The notes: generated from the letters alone by a model not told the origin. A stretch of DNA of 64,000 nt from Rhizomys pruinosus (GCA_009823505.1 VZQC01006697.1:1352774-1416773), one strand, 5' to 3'. Positions 11,936 through 25,570 are shown, counted from the first letter of the stretch. Numbers and translations: made by a program.

Positions 11936-14167
11936 CAGAATTCAGAAATACCCATAAAAATAACAATTTAACTATTGTAGTATAAGTATATAGAACTGGA
12001 ACAAAATTACACTGATGATAATGTTATATGTGTCCTATGTATATAGCTGTATTTGTTGTGCTTGATCTTTACTCAGATTTTCAGGCCAATAGGCATGTAT
12101 GAGCATCATTATGGAGCTAGAGTGACCAGTATAATGGCTTCAACTTCTGTGGTTACTCAAATTTCAGCTCTGTAGCTCCTTTATTTTATCACCTGATGAA
12201 TTCACTTAGTGCTTTTCTTAACCTTTTTTTCTTCATATAATAAAACAGAGATCATTCTCTAGTGAGGTCTGTTATCTTCAGATGAGGCTCTCCACAGGTT
12301 TTGCAGTCAACCCTTGACAAAATTTTTCTCTCCATATATGGGACTCATATTCAGGTTGTTTCAGTGAGGTGTTCAAGTTCACAGGGAGTAGTATCGCCAG
12401 GTGTCAGGTGCTTAGACACAAGGGTCTTCGCTTGTAGTTGAATGCTCTTTTTACTAATATTCAACATAATTTCTCACAAATGTTTTTCCAATATGTTTGA
12501 AACCAAAGGATCAACTGGCAAGAAGGAGACAAGAAATTTAAGGCAGTAGGGATATGCTATTCCTCTGCTAGTTAGATGTTAACATCATGCTTCTCATTGT
12601 TTCACCATGTTTCAAAAGGAAGGCATTTCCCCACTGAGTTATACCCAATGGATCATTGTTCAATGTAATGACCCTTTGATTAATTGTAGATTAGAAAAAT
12701 TTACAAAAATCACATACTTTTTACAAATGCATTGTCAAACAGGATTGGATTATGGCTTGGGCCCTCTTTTCTCTTAATGGTTTTTTTTTGCAGTGCTTTC
12801 TAGTGAGATTGAAGAGGACCTAAAATGGTGACCTGACATACCCTTTAGTAGTGGATTAAAGTTCCAGGTTGCTACTATGGTAATAGTACCTTGAAAATTA
12901 GATCCTGACAGAGTCACTAAGAACCTAAGTTCACTAATGCCATGAACTTTGACAAAAATCAACATTTTTTACAATTATCAGGGAAAGCCTCTTAATTGAA
13001 ATAACCTGTGTGTTCCATGGCTAGAAAGAGTTCTGTGTATTGGTGATAGAATACAAAATTTTTATAAGTTGATGGATCTTTTTTAATGTAAAAACCCCCA
13101 AACCAAACTGGTTGCACTTTGAAGCAAAGCTGTCTTCTCCATGAAATTTAAAACATCAGTTATATTTATGCTGCTCAGAAAGAATTTGTATATTCAGAAT
13201 TCATGGTGTCTGGATGCCAAGAAGCCTAATAAAGATATAAAGACAGAGGCGATACTGCCAGAGTTATGTTCCAAATAAACCTCTGCAATACTATGGGATT
13301 AAATGGGGGCAGCCACATTCTAAGCAAGATTGCCACATCCAGTTCTCTGAATAGGAAGGGAATGCAAAGAAGCAGCATGATGGGTTTTCAGTTCTGGAGG
13401 ACAAGCAGACACTAATGTGCGTGGTTGCATAAAGACCTGAAACCCTATGACATTTCCCAAAGTCAGGAATACGAAGAACTATGTCAATGACTATTTTAGG
13501 GCTTCCATTGTATGATTCTGTCTCAAGGCAAACATGGAATGTTGGGGTTAAAATAATAGGGAGTATAATTGTAGTTTCACAGCAAAATGTGTATGTTTGG
13601 TAGTTTCATTGTTTATTTAGGCCATTTCCTCTCCTCTTTCTCTTCTGCTTCCAACAAGATTTTAATTTACGTCTCTACTCTCAGAAAGTAGTAACATCAA
13701 ACCAAAAATGATATTACTGTGAGGAACCTGACAGTTGACATATTTCTAGCCACACAGAACAGAGATCAAGTATTACGCCTACTAAACAATATCAAGGAGT
13801 TAGGGCTGAGGGACAGGAGCCACAGTAACTCTAATCCTTTATTGCAGAGTATCTTCCGCAGAACAGTGCTGTTTCAGAACTTACTGTGGAATTACTTGTC
13901 ACCTTCCTTCAGAGTCTCTTCATTTTGGTTTGATGAGTATATTTCTCAAAGAGGCTGTGATAGTGATAAATGAATGGTAATACTCCTCCAAATTCCCTCT
14001 GGTCTCCTGCCTGTGAGTACTATGGAACCCAAAGTAGCAGCTAATTTTGGTCTCCTGACTTAATAGGTTCACAAATTTGTGAATTCTTGCATGAAAATGA
14101 TGATATCTTTCACCTGCTCCCTCAGTGACTGGTAGAGGACGTTCCATACAAGTGATAAGATAATCGT
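11936..14167. other. Intron, repeat-poor
   Basis: About 2.2 kb with no recognised element. Possible conserved non-coding sequence cannot be judged without alignment. Confidence 0.5.
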
Positions 14168-14365
14168 GGGGGGAGGGGATGGGTCAGAGCACTTGGGGCT
14201 CTTGCATCAGACCCATCTTTGATTCCCAGCATCCACATGGGGCTCATAAACATCTGTAACTGTAGTTCCAGGAGATCTACCATCCTTTTCTGGTCTCAGA
14301 TGGCACCATGGTACACATAAAGACATGCAGTCAAACGTTTATACACATAAAATAAATATAAAAGT
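14168..14365 (+). mobile_element. Older B2 SINE
   Basis: gggtcagagcacttggggct, gattcccagcatccacatgg, ctgtaactgtagttccagg and tatacacataaaataaat give B2 order with more substitutions than the other copies and a damaged 5' head. Confidence 0.82.
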
Positions 14366-14583
14366 AATGATAAACTTTATGTAGTCAAAGGTAGGCAATT
14401 AAATATTTATCTAGACGGTGCCATTTATTTTGCAGTAAATAATATTTTGATAGATTGTAGTCAATTTCTTAATATTGAAAAGGTAGAACAATAATAAATA
14501 TATATACATGTATGATTCTGTTTCATGTATGCATGTCTGTGTGGCTGGAAAATTTACAGTTTAGAAATTGAAGTAAATATGCA

Positions 14584-14700
14584 CTAGAGTCAGAGTGCCC
14601 AGGTTCTAATACAAGCTATATAATCTTTTAGCCATGAAATCTTTGTCAAGTTTATTAACATTTCTATGACTTAGTTGTCCAAATTTGCAAATAGCAATAG
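14584..14700 (+). repeat. MIR SINE, left part (split by B2)
   Basis: 'agagtcagagtgcccaggtt', 'taatcttttagccatgaaat', 'cttagttgtccaaatttg' follow the MIR core. The MIR resumes near 15003 after the B2, so the B2 inserted into it; gcaata is repeated on either side of the B2 unit. Confidence 0.72.
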
Positions 14701-14923
14701 GGGGCTGGAGAGATGGCCTAGTGGTTAAGAGCACGACTGCTCTTGCAGAGGACCCAGGTTCGATCCCCAGCACCCACATGGTGGCTGAGAACCATCTGTA
14801 ACTCCAATTCCAGGAGAACTCCAGTTTTAGGGGAATCTGACACCCTCTTCTGACCTCCACGGCATTGCACGACATGGGTGCACAAAACCTACATGCAGAC
14901 AGTACATTCATACACATAAAAAA

Positions 14924-14957
<34 letters not shown>

Positions 14958-14960
14958 TTC
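14701..14960 (+). mobile_element. B2 SINE of the internally duplicated type, with (TA)n tail
   Basis: ggggctggagagatggccta start, B box ggttcgatcccc, and a direct duplication of about 17 bases (aactccaattccaggag at 14800-14816 followed by aactccagttttagggg). Ends catacacataaaaaag and a run of TA. Inserted in a MIR. Confidence 0.93.
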
Positions 14961-15002
14961 TGTTTCATGTATGCATGAAATAGCATACATGTATATAAAA
15001 GC

Positions 15003-15118
15003 AATATTATCTACATCTTGGGATTAAAAGCTTGAAATGCTTGATTATGGTGCCTGATACGAAGTTCTCACTAAACATTTTTATTATTGTTGTTATTATT
15101 ATTGTTATTATTTTTAAT
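15003..15118 (+). repeat. MIR SINE, right part, ending in TTA/TTG-rich run
   Basis: 'cttgggattaaaagcttgaa', 'atggtgcctgatacgaagtt' and 'ctcactaaacattttt' match the MIR 3' half, followed by an imperfect (TTATTG)n tract. Confidence 0.68.
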
Positions 15119-16948
15119 GTTCATGATTAGTTTGGATGTTACTGCTGAGTTGTCTGAGTTAACTGTATCTCTACTACATTCCAATTGTCAACAATATAGG
15201 AAACCTTTCAATTCACTGATTACCTTTTTCTAGAGTAACCTCAGTTGAAGCAAGGTCTTTTTCCAGAATGGGTAAACTTGAATTATGATGAACGTTGTCT
15301 CTCATGAGCTGTGCATTCTTCTACCTGGTGATAAAAAAGAAGACTATCTTTGACACAAATGCTTTGGTTAGTAGACGCTGTCTTTCATTTCATGACTATG
15401 TTAAAACTACAATATTGGACTTGCTATGTGCCAGACACTGGGCTGCATGTTTTAGATCCATTACCGAATTAATTAAACACAACTCGATGTCATGCTAGCA
15501 TGGCTATTACCTACAGTTTGCTCCTGGGAAAATGATGTTCATTAATTGAAGCTCAATTTTGTACTCAATAATATTGAACACATGACTTATTTCTGCATTT
15601 GATTTATTCCAGAAAGAGCCCCTTTAACCTGGCCATCCTGTCTACCCAAACGATCTCTAAACCTAGACTCCTCTTGAACTCATCTGTCCCACATAGTGGT
15701 AACACCTCTTCAGAGGCAGCACAGGGACAACAAGTGGAAGAAAACAATAAATTGACTGAAACATTTTCTGTTTTTGGTGCCAGGATATAATCTTCCTGTA
15801 AACTCACTTGAAATAATTTTCCAAGTCATAATTGATTGCTTGGTTTATATATTTGCAAATGACTACTTTTGAAATATCCTAATAAGCATGTTGCCAGTTT
15901 CTAATGAGGTGGAACAAAATGTTTTTTTTTTCTGATTTCATACTTCTTTGCATGCATAAGGGAAATCATCTGAATAAAAATGCAAATAAAATTTCATTCT
16001 CGAAATAAACACACTATTATTCCCTTGCCTGGGCATATCATTCCTGATCCCACCTATTTATTCCTGTTTACTTGTCTAAAAAGACATTTCTGACTCTGTC
16101 TTTAATTATAAGGCTTGACTATGAATCCCATGAGAAATAAGCTCTCTTTTGCTGGGAGGGAAGATAAAATAACATTTAAATAGGTTTTAAAAATAAGAAT
16201 GGAATCTCAGAAGACACACATTGTAGAACACACTGTATATCAAAATATATAAGTACATACTTGCAACTGACATAGTAAACACATTGCTGAGGGAACTATG
16301 AAAAACAATCCACTAAGGTGTTGTTTCCCTTATTCCTAAGTACTTAGTAATGAGCCTGTTGCCATAAAGTAGATGTGCACTGTTTAAAATATTTGCATTT
16401 GGTTTTACCATATTTCCCTTGGGCATAATAGGATTTTTTTTCTTTTTTTGCTGAAAAAGTACACAGTAAGGAACTTAGCTAAGTAGCATATTAAGTAAGG
16501 GTCTAAAATGGTTTTAGAAGATAATGATTTTGAGCAAAGAAATGTCTTTAGCAATTTGAATCTGAACATGGCATAAATTAACATTATAAAATAGAATATA
16601 AAGAGGTTCGATTAAATCTTTTACATCTACCATATAACTTGCCATTTTACAAACATTTATATTCACTACTGACAGCTTTATTATAAGAGTCTGAAATATA
16701 AAAAAGTGTATCAACATAAATAAATTCCCATGTTCTAAACTGTTCTGTTTTGCTAAACTCCTGGACACTCACTCCTTTAAAAATATGGAATAATATGAGT
16801 TCCTATGCACAGAGTTCCATTGCTCTCACTAAAAATTTTAGATCTGAACTAAAGTAACTTGGCTTTTTAAATTATATCACAATTGAGGTTTAATGTCTCT
16901 TAACTCATTGCTGAAAAAATTTATGAAATACATTGGAATGAGGTGATG
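15119..16948. other. Intron; MIR-like fragment near 15408-15510
   Basis: 'ttgctatgtgccagacactg' near 15419 is a typical antisense MIR motif. The rest shows nothing recognisable. Confidence 0.5.
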
Positions 16949-16959
16949 ACATATGAGAT

Positions 16960-17175
16960 TATGTCTTTATTTTTTATGTTTATGAATGTACTGTCTGCAT
17001 GTAAGTTTGTGCATCCATGCTGTGCAATGCCGTGGAGGTCAGAAGAGGGTGTTGGATTCCCCTGGAACTGTAGTTAAAGACGGATCTCAGCCTCCATGTG
17101 GGTGCTGGGGATCAAACCCGGGTCCTCCGAAAGAGCAGTCGGCGCTCTCAACCATTAGGCCATCTCTCCAGCCCC
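16960..17175 (-). mobile_element. B2 SINE, antisense, with 11-base target-site duplication
   Basis: Ends ctctccagcccc (B2 5' head on the - strand) and carries the tail at its left. Flanked by acatatgagat at 16949-16959 and 17177-17187, a clean target-site duplication that fixes both ends. Confidence 0.95.
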
Positions 17176-17187
17176 AACATATGAGAT

Positions 17188-17768
17188 AATTTATCATTCA
17201 CATTGTAGCACTTCAAAACATTTTTAATTTAAAGCCATTAAATATCTTCTCAAGTTTTAATATATACCATATAACTGCTTTCTTTGTTTATTTCCGATAA
17301 AGCAATAGTCCATATATAGAATGTTTAAAGCTGCTTCCTCTGTAGAATTTCACCACTACCTTTAAACAGAGGGCAAGCATTAAAGTAGATGAATTATGAC
17401 AATCTATGTTTGAAAAAAATGAGAAAATGTACATGTATGTGCCCACTTTATTATGCTTCATGATGTTTATAATTGAATGATTATGATGCATAATTTTACA
17501 TGGCGGAGAAAGAGGAAAGCCAAATTTAAATGTTTTCCCACTTGACAGAAACCTGTCACAAAGATTTTAGCATACATTTCCAAACATATGAAAAGGTATA
17601 TTATTTTACCCTTCAAATTAATCCTTCTCTTCGAAAATGATTCACCACAGATTTCTTCTAAATACTAAGCTCTTCTCATGTATTTACAATATGGCTTAAT
17701 TTTCAAAGCATCAATTTATGTTCACTTTCTAGGAGAAAATCTATTGTGCAAAGTGATGTTTACTTGTG
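17188..17768. other. Intron, nothing recognised
   Basis: AT-rich, no element recognised. Confidence 0.5.
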
Positions 17769-17770
17769 AA

Positions 17771-17823
<53 letters not shown>

Positions 17824-17841
17824 GTGTATGTATGTATGTAA
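17769..17841 (+). repeat. Compound (TA)n(TG)n(TATG)n microsatellite
   Basis: Alternating TA run, then TG run, then gtatgtatgtatg. Likely length-polymorphic. Confidence 0.96.
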
Positions 17842-18468
17842 AGGTATTTTTAAATAGAGTTCCTGTTTAGAGTTCGTTCATCATTAATATTATTTATAGT
17901 CCACCAGCTTTTGTTAACACGAGTAGAGATGGAGGTGCCACAGGCTGCCTTAGAGGTAGTTCCATAATGCTTATTCATAATTAGTGAAATGCAGTATTTC
18001 AGCAGCAGTCAATCAAACACAGCCTTGTTCTTGTTCTCATGGGAATCTAATTCTTCAGCCCTTCTTTCCCCTTATGCTTGCCTGGTTCATGGACACATTG
18101 GATAAGCTGAAAATCGAACAATAAACTAGTGAGAAAATTGGAGCTGTTTTCAGGACTGCCATTTGAGATGGAATGCAATTTGGGTGTGCAGAGGATGACA
18201 GCTAATGTGCAATGCACAGATCAGTGACAGGTGTTGTGTGACACTTCTCAAAAACAAAAACTCGCCAACGAATCCTAGATCCAATGTGAAAAGTTTACCT
18301 GGAATAATTTTGAATTGAACAAAATGCCATTGGTAATTCAATAAGGCCGAAACATGGGACATCATTCAATGTTTCTGTGCCCAGAAACAATAGACACTTC
18401 TTGAATACCGAAGACCAAATTTGTTTTTTCAGCATATTATTTTACATGGAGTGAGCGTTAGGATAACT
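17842..18468. other. Repeat-free intron segment
   Basis: Balanced base composition and no repeat signature over about 630 bases; a candidate conserved non-coding segment, which I cannot confirm by eye. Confidence 0.4.
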
Positions 18469-18625
18469 TTTTTTTTTTTTTTTTCTTTTCGAGACAGGGT
18501 CTCCCTGTAGCCCCCACCGTCCTGGAACTTGCTCTGCAGACCAGGTTGGCCTTGAACTCACAAAGATCCGCCTGCCTCTGCCTCCCAAGTGCTAGGATTA
18601 AAGGCGTGCACCACCACGTCCGGCT
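18469..18625 (-). mobile_element. B1 SINE, antisense
   Basis: T tract, gagacagggtctccctgtag, gccttgaactcacaaagatc, ttaaaggcgtgcaccaccac. Flanks aggataact (left) and aagataact (right) form a near-perfect target-site duplication. Confidence 0.95.
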
Positions 18626-18780
18626 AAGATAACTTTTTAAAACAAGTATTTAATATTTGTTGGAGAGGCTCAAATCATGCAGGAATACTTACTGCACTAC
18701 TGAGTTTGACCATATTTTCTGCTTTCCTAGGAAACTTTCATAGAGAAAGTCATCTCTCTCTGCCTCTAAAATAAATCCAG

Positions 18781-19017
18781 GGGGCTGGAAAGATGGCTCA
18801 GCGGTTAAGAGCACTGAATGCTCTTGCAGAGGACCCAGGTTCGATTCCCAGCACCCATATGCTGGCTAAGAACCGTCTTTAACTCCAGTTCCAGGGGAAC
18901 CCGACACCCTCTTCTGACCTCCACGGCATTGCAAGCCACGGGTGCACAATCCTACATGCAGACAGCACACTCATACACATAAAAAATAATAAATTAAAAA
19001 ATAAAATAAAATAAATC
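18781..19017 (+). mobile_element. B2 SINE
   Basis: ggggctggaaagatggctca head, ggttcgattccc B box, catacacataaaaaataa tail. ataaatcc occurs at both ends as a short target-site duplication. No 17-base internal duplication. Confidence 0.94.
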
Positions 19018-19432
19018 CCAAAATTAAAAGCTCTCATCACAATAACATCTAGCTTTACTGTATTCTTATACTTTTATGAGGAATCATGCTTAAAACTTTG
19101 TCAGTTATATAATGAGCTAATTTCAGCCTTTAAAATGGATTAGTCTTAGACAATCCCCCCCAAAATTTCGCTTCTTCACATTAAAATAAAAAAAAATATT
19201 CCTGTATATCTGTGATTAAAATGGAAGTTTTATGCTTGTGTTGCTAGATGATTAGAGAATTGAGTACATTGCCTATCATCTCTTAAGAGATGATAGTGTT
19301 TAAAATCATTCCTTGTTAATATCAAATAAATTTACTTGGACGTTCTGAATGCAAGATCTCATTTATGCCATACCAATGATGTGCATATTTGAGACAAAAA
19401 AATCATAAGAAAAGAATATCACTTTTCAGTGG
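19018..19432. other. Intron, nothing recognised
   Basis: AT-rich, no element recognised. It holds a short perfect palindrome, atctcttaagagat (19279-19292). Confidence 0.5.
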
Positions 19433-19484
19433 GGTGTGTGTATGTGTCTGTGTGTCTGTGTCTGTCTGTGTGTCTGTGTGTGTA
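19433..19484 (+). repeat. (TG/TCTG)n microsatellite
   Basis: Mixed tgtg and tctg units, imperfect. Confidence 0.93.
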
Positions 19485-19868
19485 AGCCAAAAGTATTTTA
19501 CTGATGGACTATCTAGATTCATGCTTGTTAAATGTTCAGTTATAACTTAACTTCAAATCTATTCATTGATATTTGAGGGATAATAATATATTTGGGAACC
19601 AGTGAGTTAAACAATAAACTAACAGTCTTTTCATTGTGGGAATTCTTTGAGTCATTAATATGCTAATGCACACTGTGTTTCTATAAGAGGATATAGAATG
19701 TGAAGTGTTTCCCAAACTGAGCTGTCCATAGAATTCTTTTTTTCCTGAAAACCTACAGAAATCCTGTGGCATAGTTTGGTCCATGTTAGTGCATTAACCA
19801 CATCATTTTAGAACTCTATAAGTGTATGTAGACTCTGCTATACCATCTTCTGGAGTATGTATGACCAT

Positions 19869-19927
19869 TTTATTTTATTTTATTTTATTTTATTTTATTT
19901 TATTTTATTTTATTTTATTTTATTTTA
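19869..19927 (+). repeat. (TTTTA)n pentanucleotide microsatellite, ~11-12 units
   Basis: A pure ttttattttattttat run. In one frame it reads as repeated FILFY, so the short open frame across it is an artefact. Confidence 0.97.
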
Positions 19928-21280
19928 CCACCTTTCCTGTAGTTGCCCCACAGGCTCAGAAAGTCTGCTTTAAATCAAATGTCCCTTTATACAGCCTAGT
20001 GAAATCATAAACAATTTGCAGTAAAACAACCCGTGGGCTTTGTTTTTGTATTGATAATATGGTTGGTGTTCTGAAATCCCACCAACATTCACCAAGGTTT
20101 CTTTTGTGAGGAACCTTTTGTCTGTATTTTTTTTTTCTTTCTTATTTATTTTTTCCAGACCACCTGAAACTGTATGTTGTCTCTCAACATCTTCCTTCAC
20201 TGGAGAGAAAGATAGCCAGCCGAATAGAAAAAGAAATGTAATATTCTTAGTGCACATTCTTCATGGGAAATAATTTGCTGCCATGTTTTGTAAAACCAGA
20301 GAATAGATGTGCTTAGGAGGGTTTTTTTTCTATTGCTCCAGAGAGATAATATTCCTATTATCTTGGTGACATTTGAGACTATTCTGAATACTGGTATTAC
20401 TGAAAATGGGGGAAATGAAGCAACCCACAAATCTGAACACATAGATCACCCACTTCAAACTGTGTCTTCCTCTTCTATAGCCACCAGCTCAGCTTGGATC
20501 TGCCTTCTCTACCCTCCTTGAGAATGAGTCTTTGGAATGCAAACTCACATGTGAAATTAACCAGAAAAAAAGAGAAAAAGATAGAAATATAACTTTAAAT
20601 GTAGGGAGGCACTGTTGGATCCCACACAATACAGAGCCTAAGGCAGAGTTTTTTTTATCTCACTGTGCTTTTCAGTATGGCTCTATCAGGGTTGTTGTAG
20701 TCTCTTTGTACATCCAAATCTTAAACTCACCAAGGCCAAGACTGTGTCCTTCATTTCATCATGTTCTTCACTAACAGTCTCCTGTTGTCAAGAAGATTAT
20801 TTCAGCAGTCAAGCTGTCTTGATCTGAGGTTTCTGGTATCCTCATTTACATACATAGTGCAAAGAGGCTTTGTGTACACTTCATTATCATTTTAATTATT
20901 TTATTGACTTGAACATTAATATAGTACGAATTTCCAATAAGGAATATAGCATGCAAGCAATTCATAGCTATAAGTGTTTTACATCATTTACACCTGATGC
21001 TTCATAGTAAATAGTTAATTGGATATGAAAACGCCAAAACTATGAGTAAAAGAGTTGAGTTTCAGTTAGTTGACAATTTCTTTGCCAGTTAAATATTTTC
21101 TTTGTATTTATTCCTGATCTACACTCAATATATTAAGTACATCAGGGAGGAAGAGATAGTCCAATAATTGCTTTTAGCCTTTACTATAAAAATTACTGTG
21201 TATTATGGGAGAAAAGCAATGAAATTTTTGTTTCTGGAATTAACTTCATAATATTTCATTTATCATTATTACTACCTATT
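19928..21280. other. Intron, nothing recognised
   Basis: No transposon, RNA gene or exon recognised. Confidence 0.5.
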
Positions 21281-21381
21281 TTATGCCTATGTTATATAAA
21301 TATGTGTTTCCAAACATGATTTTCCTCTACTTTATGTCTATGTTCTATAAATGTGTTTTTGCAAATCTTACTTTCCTCTAT
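21281..21381 (+). repeat. Diverged ~50-base tandem duplication
   Basis: Two adjacent units both carry tatgYctatgtt, tataaat, tgtgttt and tttcctcta in the same order, at about 21281-21330 and 21331-21381, with several substitutions. An old local duplication in AT-rich intron. Confidence 0.75.
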
Positions 21382-21431
21382 AACAAAGATGGAAACAAAG
21401 ATAATAGGAGACTATTTTGAAAGTATAGTTT

Positions 21432-21677
21432 GGGGCTGGAGAGATGGCCTAGCGGTTAAGAGCGCCAACTGCTCTTACAGAGGAACCGGGTTCGATCCCC
21501 AGCACCCACATGGCGGCTGAGAACCGTCTGAAACTCCAATTCCAGGAGAACTCCAGTTCCAGGGGAATCCGACGCCCTCTTCTGATCTCCGCGGCATTGC
21601 ACGACACGGGTGCACAGACTTGCATGCAGGCAGTACATTCATACACATACAGAAATAAATAAAAAATTTTAAAAAAA
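21432..21677 (+). mobile_element. B2 SINE of the internally duplicated type, 13-base target-site duplication
   Basis: ggggctggagagatggccta head; aactccaattccaggag (21532-21548) followed directly by aactccagttccagggg. Flanked by gaaagtatagttt at 21419-21431 and 21678-21690, an exact duplication. Low divergence suggests a recent insertion. Confidence 0.96.
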
Positions 21678-21690
21678 GAAAGTATAGTTT

Positions 21691-24600
21691 GTACGACTCT
21701 ACCTGCTTTCTTCAAGGATGGGAAATGTCGAAGAAAAATGGCCAACCATCACACCTCTAACTTAACTAAAGTTCCTGTGCCCTCAACACACTCACCTTTA
21801 CATTATGATGGTTGCTTGTTTTAACGAGAGACCATCAGTCTGTATTCCATGATTATAAAAATATGCTAGATTAATTGCCTAATTCATTCAATTTTGGGAA
21901 ACTGAAATTGAAGCATTTTATAGACAGTAACAAAAATTATATTTTCAAGGCTGCTTCAGGAGCAGCAGTACAATTCTAGAATCTATTCCAGGTGCTTGTA
22001 TGTTTATTCTATATGGAAATGCCAAAAATGCAATGAAGATGTGAGGATAGCTGGTAGTACAGCTGAACGATCCTGCTTGCCATAAATAGAGCCTCCCCTT
22101 GATTTTTATGTCTTTCTTTGTTCACTGGGAGAAAGGGGCAATGGGAGGAATAAAGCTTGAAATATAAGTGGCAATATGAGAAAGACTGGTTTTCATTACA
22201 CAGAGAGGCAGCAACTAAATTCTTAGGAATCAGAACTTCTTCAGTGTAAGATAACTTTCTGATGGTAAATCAGCTCCAAATGGACAGGCATGGCCTTGCA
22301 GTGGAAGCTCCCAATTTTATATTCTCTTGAATGTAGCTGAGATTTGATGAAAGCAAAGAACAAAATATGTTCTTAGTAAGCAAGCAAAGACCCAAAATTG
22401 CACAATCACAACATTGTCAGTGCTTTTTTAAAGCACTGTGCACTGGGAATGTATCTTCATTATTTAGTGTGTTGTCAACAAGGAATATTTTGCTTAAAAT
22501 GAATCAAATGGAGGAATCATTGAATTTCATGCTTCCAGTTGGCTTACCGTGAAAGTTGAGTGGACTGACTTTAAACAGGCAACTGGTGTTGCTTTTCACA
22601 AGAATATCCAATTCCAGTTGGTTGGAGAGCAGACTAAATGAATTCAGATCTGTTAAAGAATGAAAAAGACTTCTCTGCATCTATAATTTCTGTGTTAATA
22701 ATTTAAAACTAAAAATGTTGCCAAGGGTGTTGTTAATATAGAAAACAATATTTCCTCCACGAAGTTAGGTGTTACTATTTAAGGTGAAATACTATGCCTT
22801 GTCTTTCTCCTAAATTCCACAAGTTCTACAACTTAATTTTTAAGATCAGTATTCATTCCTGTTTCCTAGATATAGATTAATTTGTCAGAGTGTATCAAAC
22901 TGTTCTTGTGAGATGTGCCTCAGAATTACTTCCTAGCTCAGGATAATGGGTAGAATCAAATAAACTCTAAAAACAGGTCTACATAGATTCTTTTATAAAC
23001 CAGATAAAGCTTTTTGTTACCTACCATTGGAGATAGACACATTTCTGCAAGCAAGATAAGAGTTGTTCATGCGATACTTTCATTATTTTTAGCAAGAGTA
23101 AAATAAAATAGAAACAAATCCATTGAATTTAGCCACCATTAAATACCATTAACTGTAATTTTTCCTGACAAGTGTTCTCTCTCATCTGATGATGAATGAA
23201 ACGTTGGGAAAAGTTGAGAGGAAAGCTTCATGAATGCTAATGAAATGTGCATTTGTATTTTAAGTGGACCCAGTTCATTTAAAATAGAAGACATTTAAAA
23301 TAGAATTTATGACATGTTAGCAGCCAAGACTCCATCATGTTTAAAATAAATTTACTTTTTTTTCCTTCTTAGGCGACTCTAACACACTCTGAGAAGCATC
23401 CTGACATTTTACTACATAAGAAGGGTCACAAATTGAATAATGTGAAATAACTTTATTAGAGAAATGAAGAAAATGATAGGGCAATAATCTGTTTTACAAT
23501 AAAATTGGATAGCCCTCTAAAGATCAATGCTTATGTTTGTTTACTTTGAAGTGAAAGGACAAAGCTTTCATAATGGAATCCAGAGAAATATCCAAATTAA
23601 AGGAATCTTTGCCAGATAAAACAGCCTTCCCAGTCTGTGGCGAATTTAGCAAATCTCCCAAAGTACTTCACAGTAGACAACAGCCTAGGTACTGTCTGTA
23701 ATAACATGCCATAATAAAGCTGCCTTGGAATGAAAGGCCTCTCAAGGCCACACAGAAGAAAACAAGCTAGGAGTCACCAGGGTCTTGTCTTGTCCCAAAA
23801 ACAAGAATTGAAAGGCCACTTCATAAAGGGAGAAAGAAACAGCAGGACCACCTTCATTTGCATCACCAAACATTAATGGCGCAAGCACTTTTATGGACAC
23901 ACTGTGTACACAGAATAGGTTCAATTAAACCGCAGCCATTTGCACTGGCCTTTACCCCACCACAAAGACCATTTATTTGACTAACAATACATTACTTTTG
24001 AAAAAAAAACAAAGCAAAGTACAGAATGTAGAATAAGCAAGAAGCCTCTCTCTGTAGTTTTATCTTTGCCACCTTCTTCCTTAGCCAGGGTGCCACAGTC
24101 CTCATAAAAGCATCTCTTTGTCATAATAAGACAACTATGAATGTCAATTAGTGTACGCAGGAATATAGGGGCGAACCCAGACTGGGAAGACAAATATTCA
24201 CAACTTAAATGTTTACATTCAGGCTCCATTAGCAGAGTTTGAAATGAACTGTTCCTTGATATTTTGAGCTTTGAAAAAATTAGTTGGGTGTTTGAAAACA
24301 ATGCTTATGGGCAGATGTTTTGGAAATAGAGACAGAAACAGACAGAACAAATGCAAACTCTATGCAGTAAGTAGCACTCTTAACAGAGAGGGATTGACCA
24401 GGATTTTTTACACCTGCTACCTAACCTGACACTCTGAGTTGTACTTTCCAGGCCATGGATAAACGCAGTGTAAGGAATCTTGTGTTCTTGGACTTTAAGG
24501 AATGTTTTTGTGCCCTCAAAGAGTCTGAGCTATCAATTTAGTGAGATTCTTTGCCTAGGATACATTGTGGCTTTTGTTTTTAATTAAGTAACATATAATT

Positions 24601-25560
24601 AGTAAGAAACAGCCAATATGTTAGAATGAAAGGCACTTTTGTTTTAGTCTGCTTATTCCTTGCTTAAAGAAGCAGAAGCAAAGGTGGGGGTGGGGTGGGG
24701 AATGAAGCTGTATTAAGGAAAAGAAAAAGAAAAAGAACCAATCTCACCAAACTAGATGTTAACACAAACAAGGAACATAGAGGATGTTTGTTATCTGAAA
24801 AATGGAGAAAAACCCACAAATTCGAGAGGGCAACAGTTTACTGTGTCTTGTAGAAAATGGCTTCTTATTATTGTATTTTAAGGTAGATGTAACAAAATTG
24901 GTGCCAAAGAGTGTGTATAGTTGATGGAGGACCCTGTAGCTACATTCTAATACATATTAAGCTAACTTACATGAAAATGCTTTTTAAGTTTGGGCAGATT
25001 CTTCTCTCTCTATAATTGCAATCTTGGGAATTATGCCAAAGTAGTTATTCCCCATTTATTCAATTTAGTGCTAATAAGGAATTCAAAGAATGGATTAAAG
25101 TGCTTTTTAGTAACACACCAGATTTCCTTCTACTGTAGTCTGTGTTCATTTCTGAGGAGCTAGAAAGGGCCTTACATCTACATTATCCTTCCTCCTTTAT
25201 TCATTTATGAAGGCAGAGATATTAAACCTTCAAAACTAAATGAACCCAAGGAATTCCCATTGAAACCCACAGGTGTAAGAAATAGCAAACCTATCTGATT
25301 ATTTTTTTCATCCTTTATCAATTAGCAAGAATATGTACATAGATAAGCTAAAAATATTTTCTGTAAAATGAACAGCTGTACTTTAAGTATGAAAAAGCAC
25401 ACACATTATAATTAAGGATCTTATATGTTCATATAATGTAGAAACACAGGAAGTACATGTTCTGGAACCCATATATTCTCATTCATATCTGTTCATACTT
25501 CTATATGAGTCACATTTCTCTCTATAGTATCCTGAAGTCTTCATTTTCTATCTCTAAAAA
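21691..25560. other. Longest transposon-poor stretch of the intron (~3.9 kb)
   Basis: No SINE, LINE or DNA element was recognised. Only a short G-rich patch (24684-24701) and an A-rich (aaaaag)n patch (24719-24736) stand out. Sequence around 23440-23960 has long non-repetitive, evenly composed text. Possible regulatory content is inference only. Confidence 0.45.
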
Positions 25561-25570
25561 TTTCACACAA

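Noticed and set aside
14606..15004. 132-codon - strand frame with a segment also seen at 21449-21745 and 50494-50691
   Set aside because: The recurrent segment is the antisense reading of B2 SINEs (the shared FSWNWSF part comes from the internal duplication), not a gene family.
24684..24701. G-rich tract as a G-quadruplex
   Set aside because: Only three G runs of at least four; a fourth run is missing, so the motif is incomplete.
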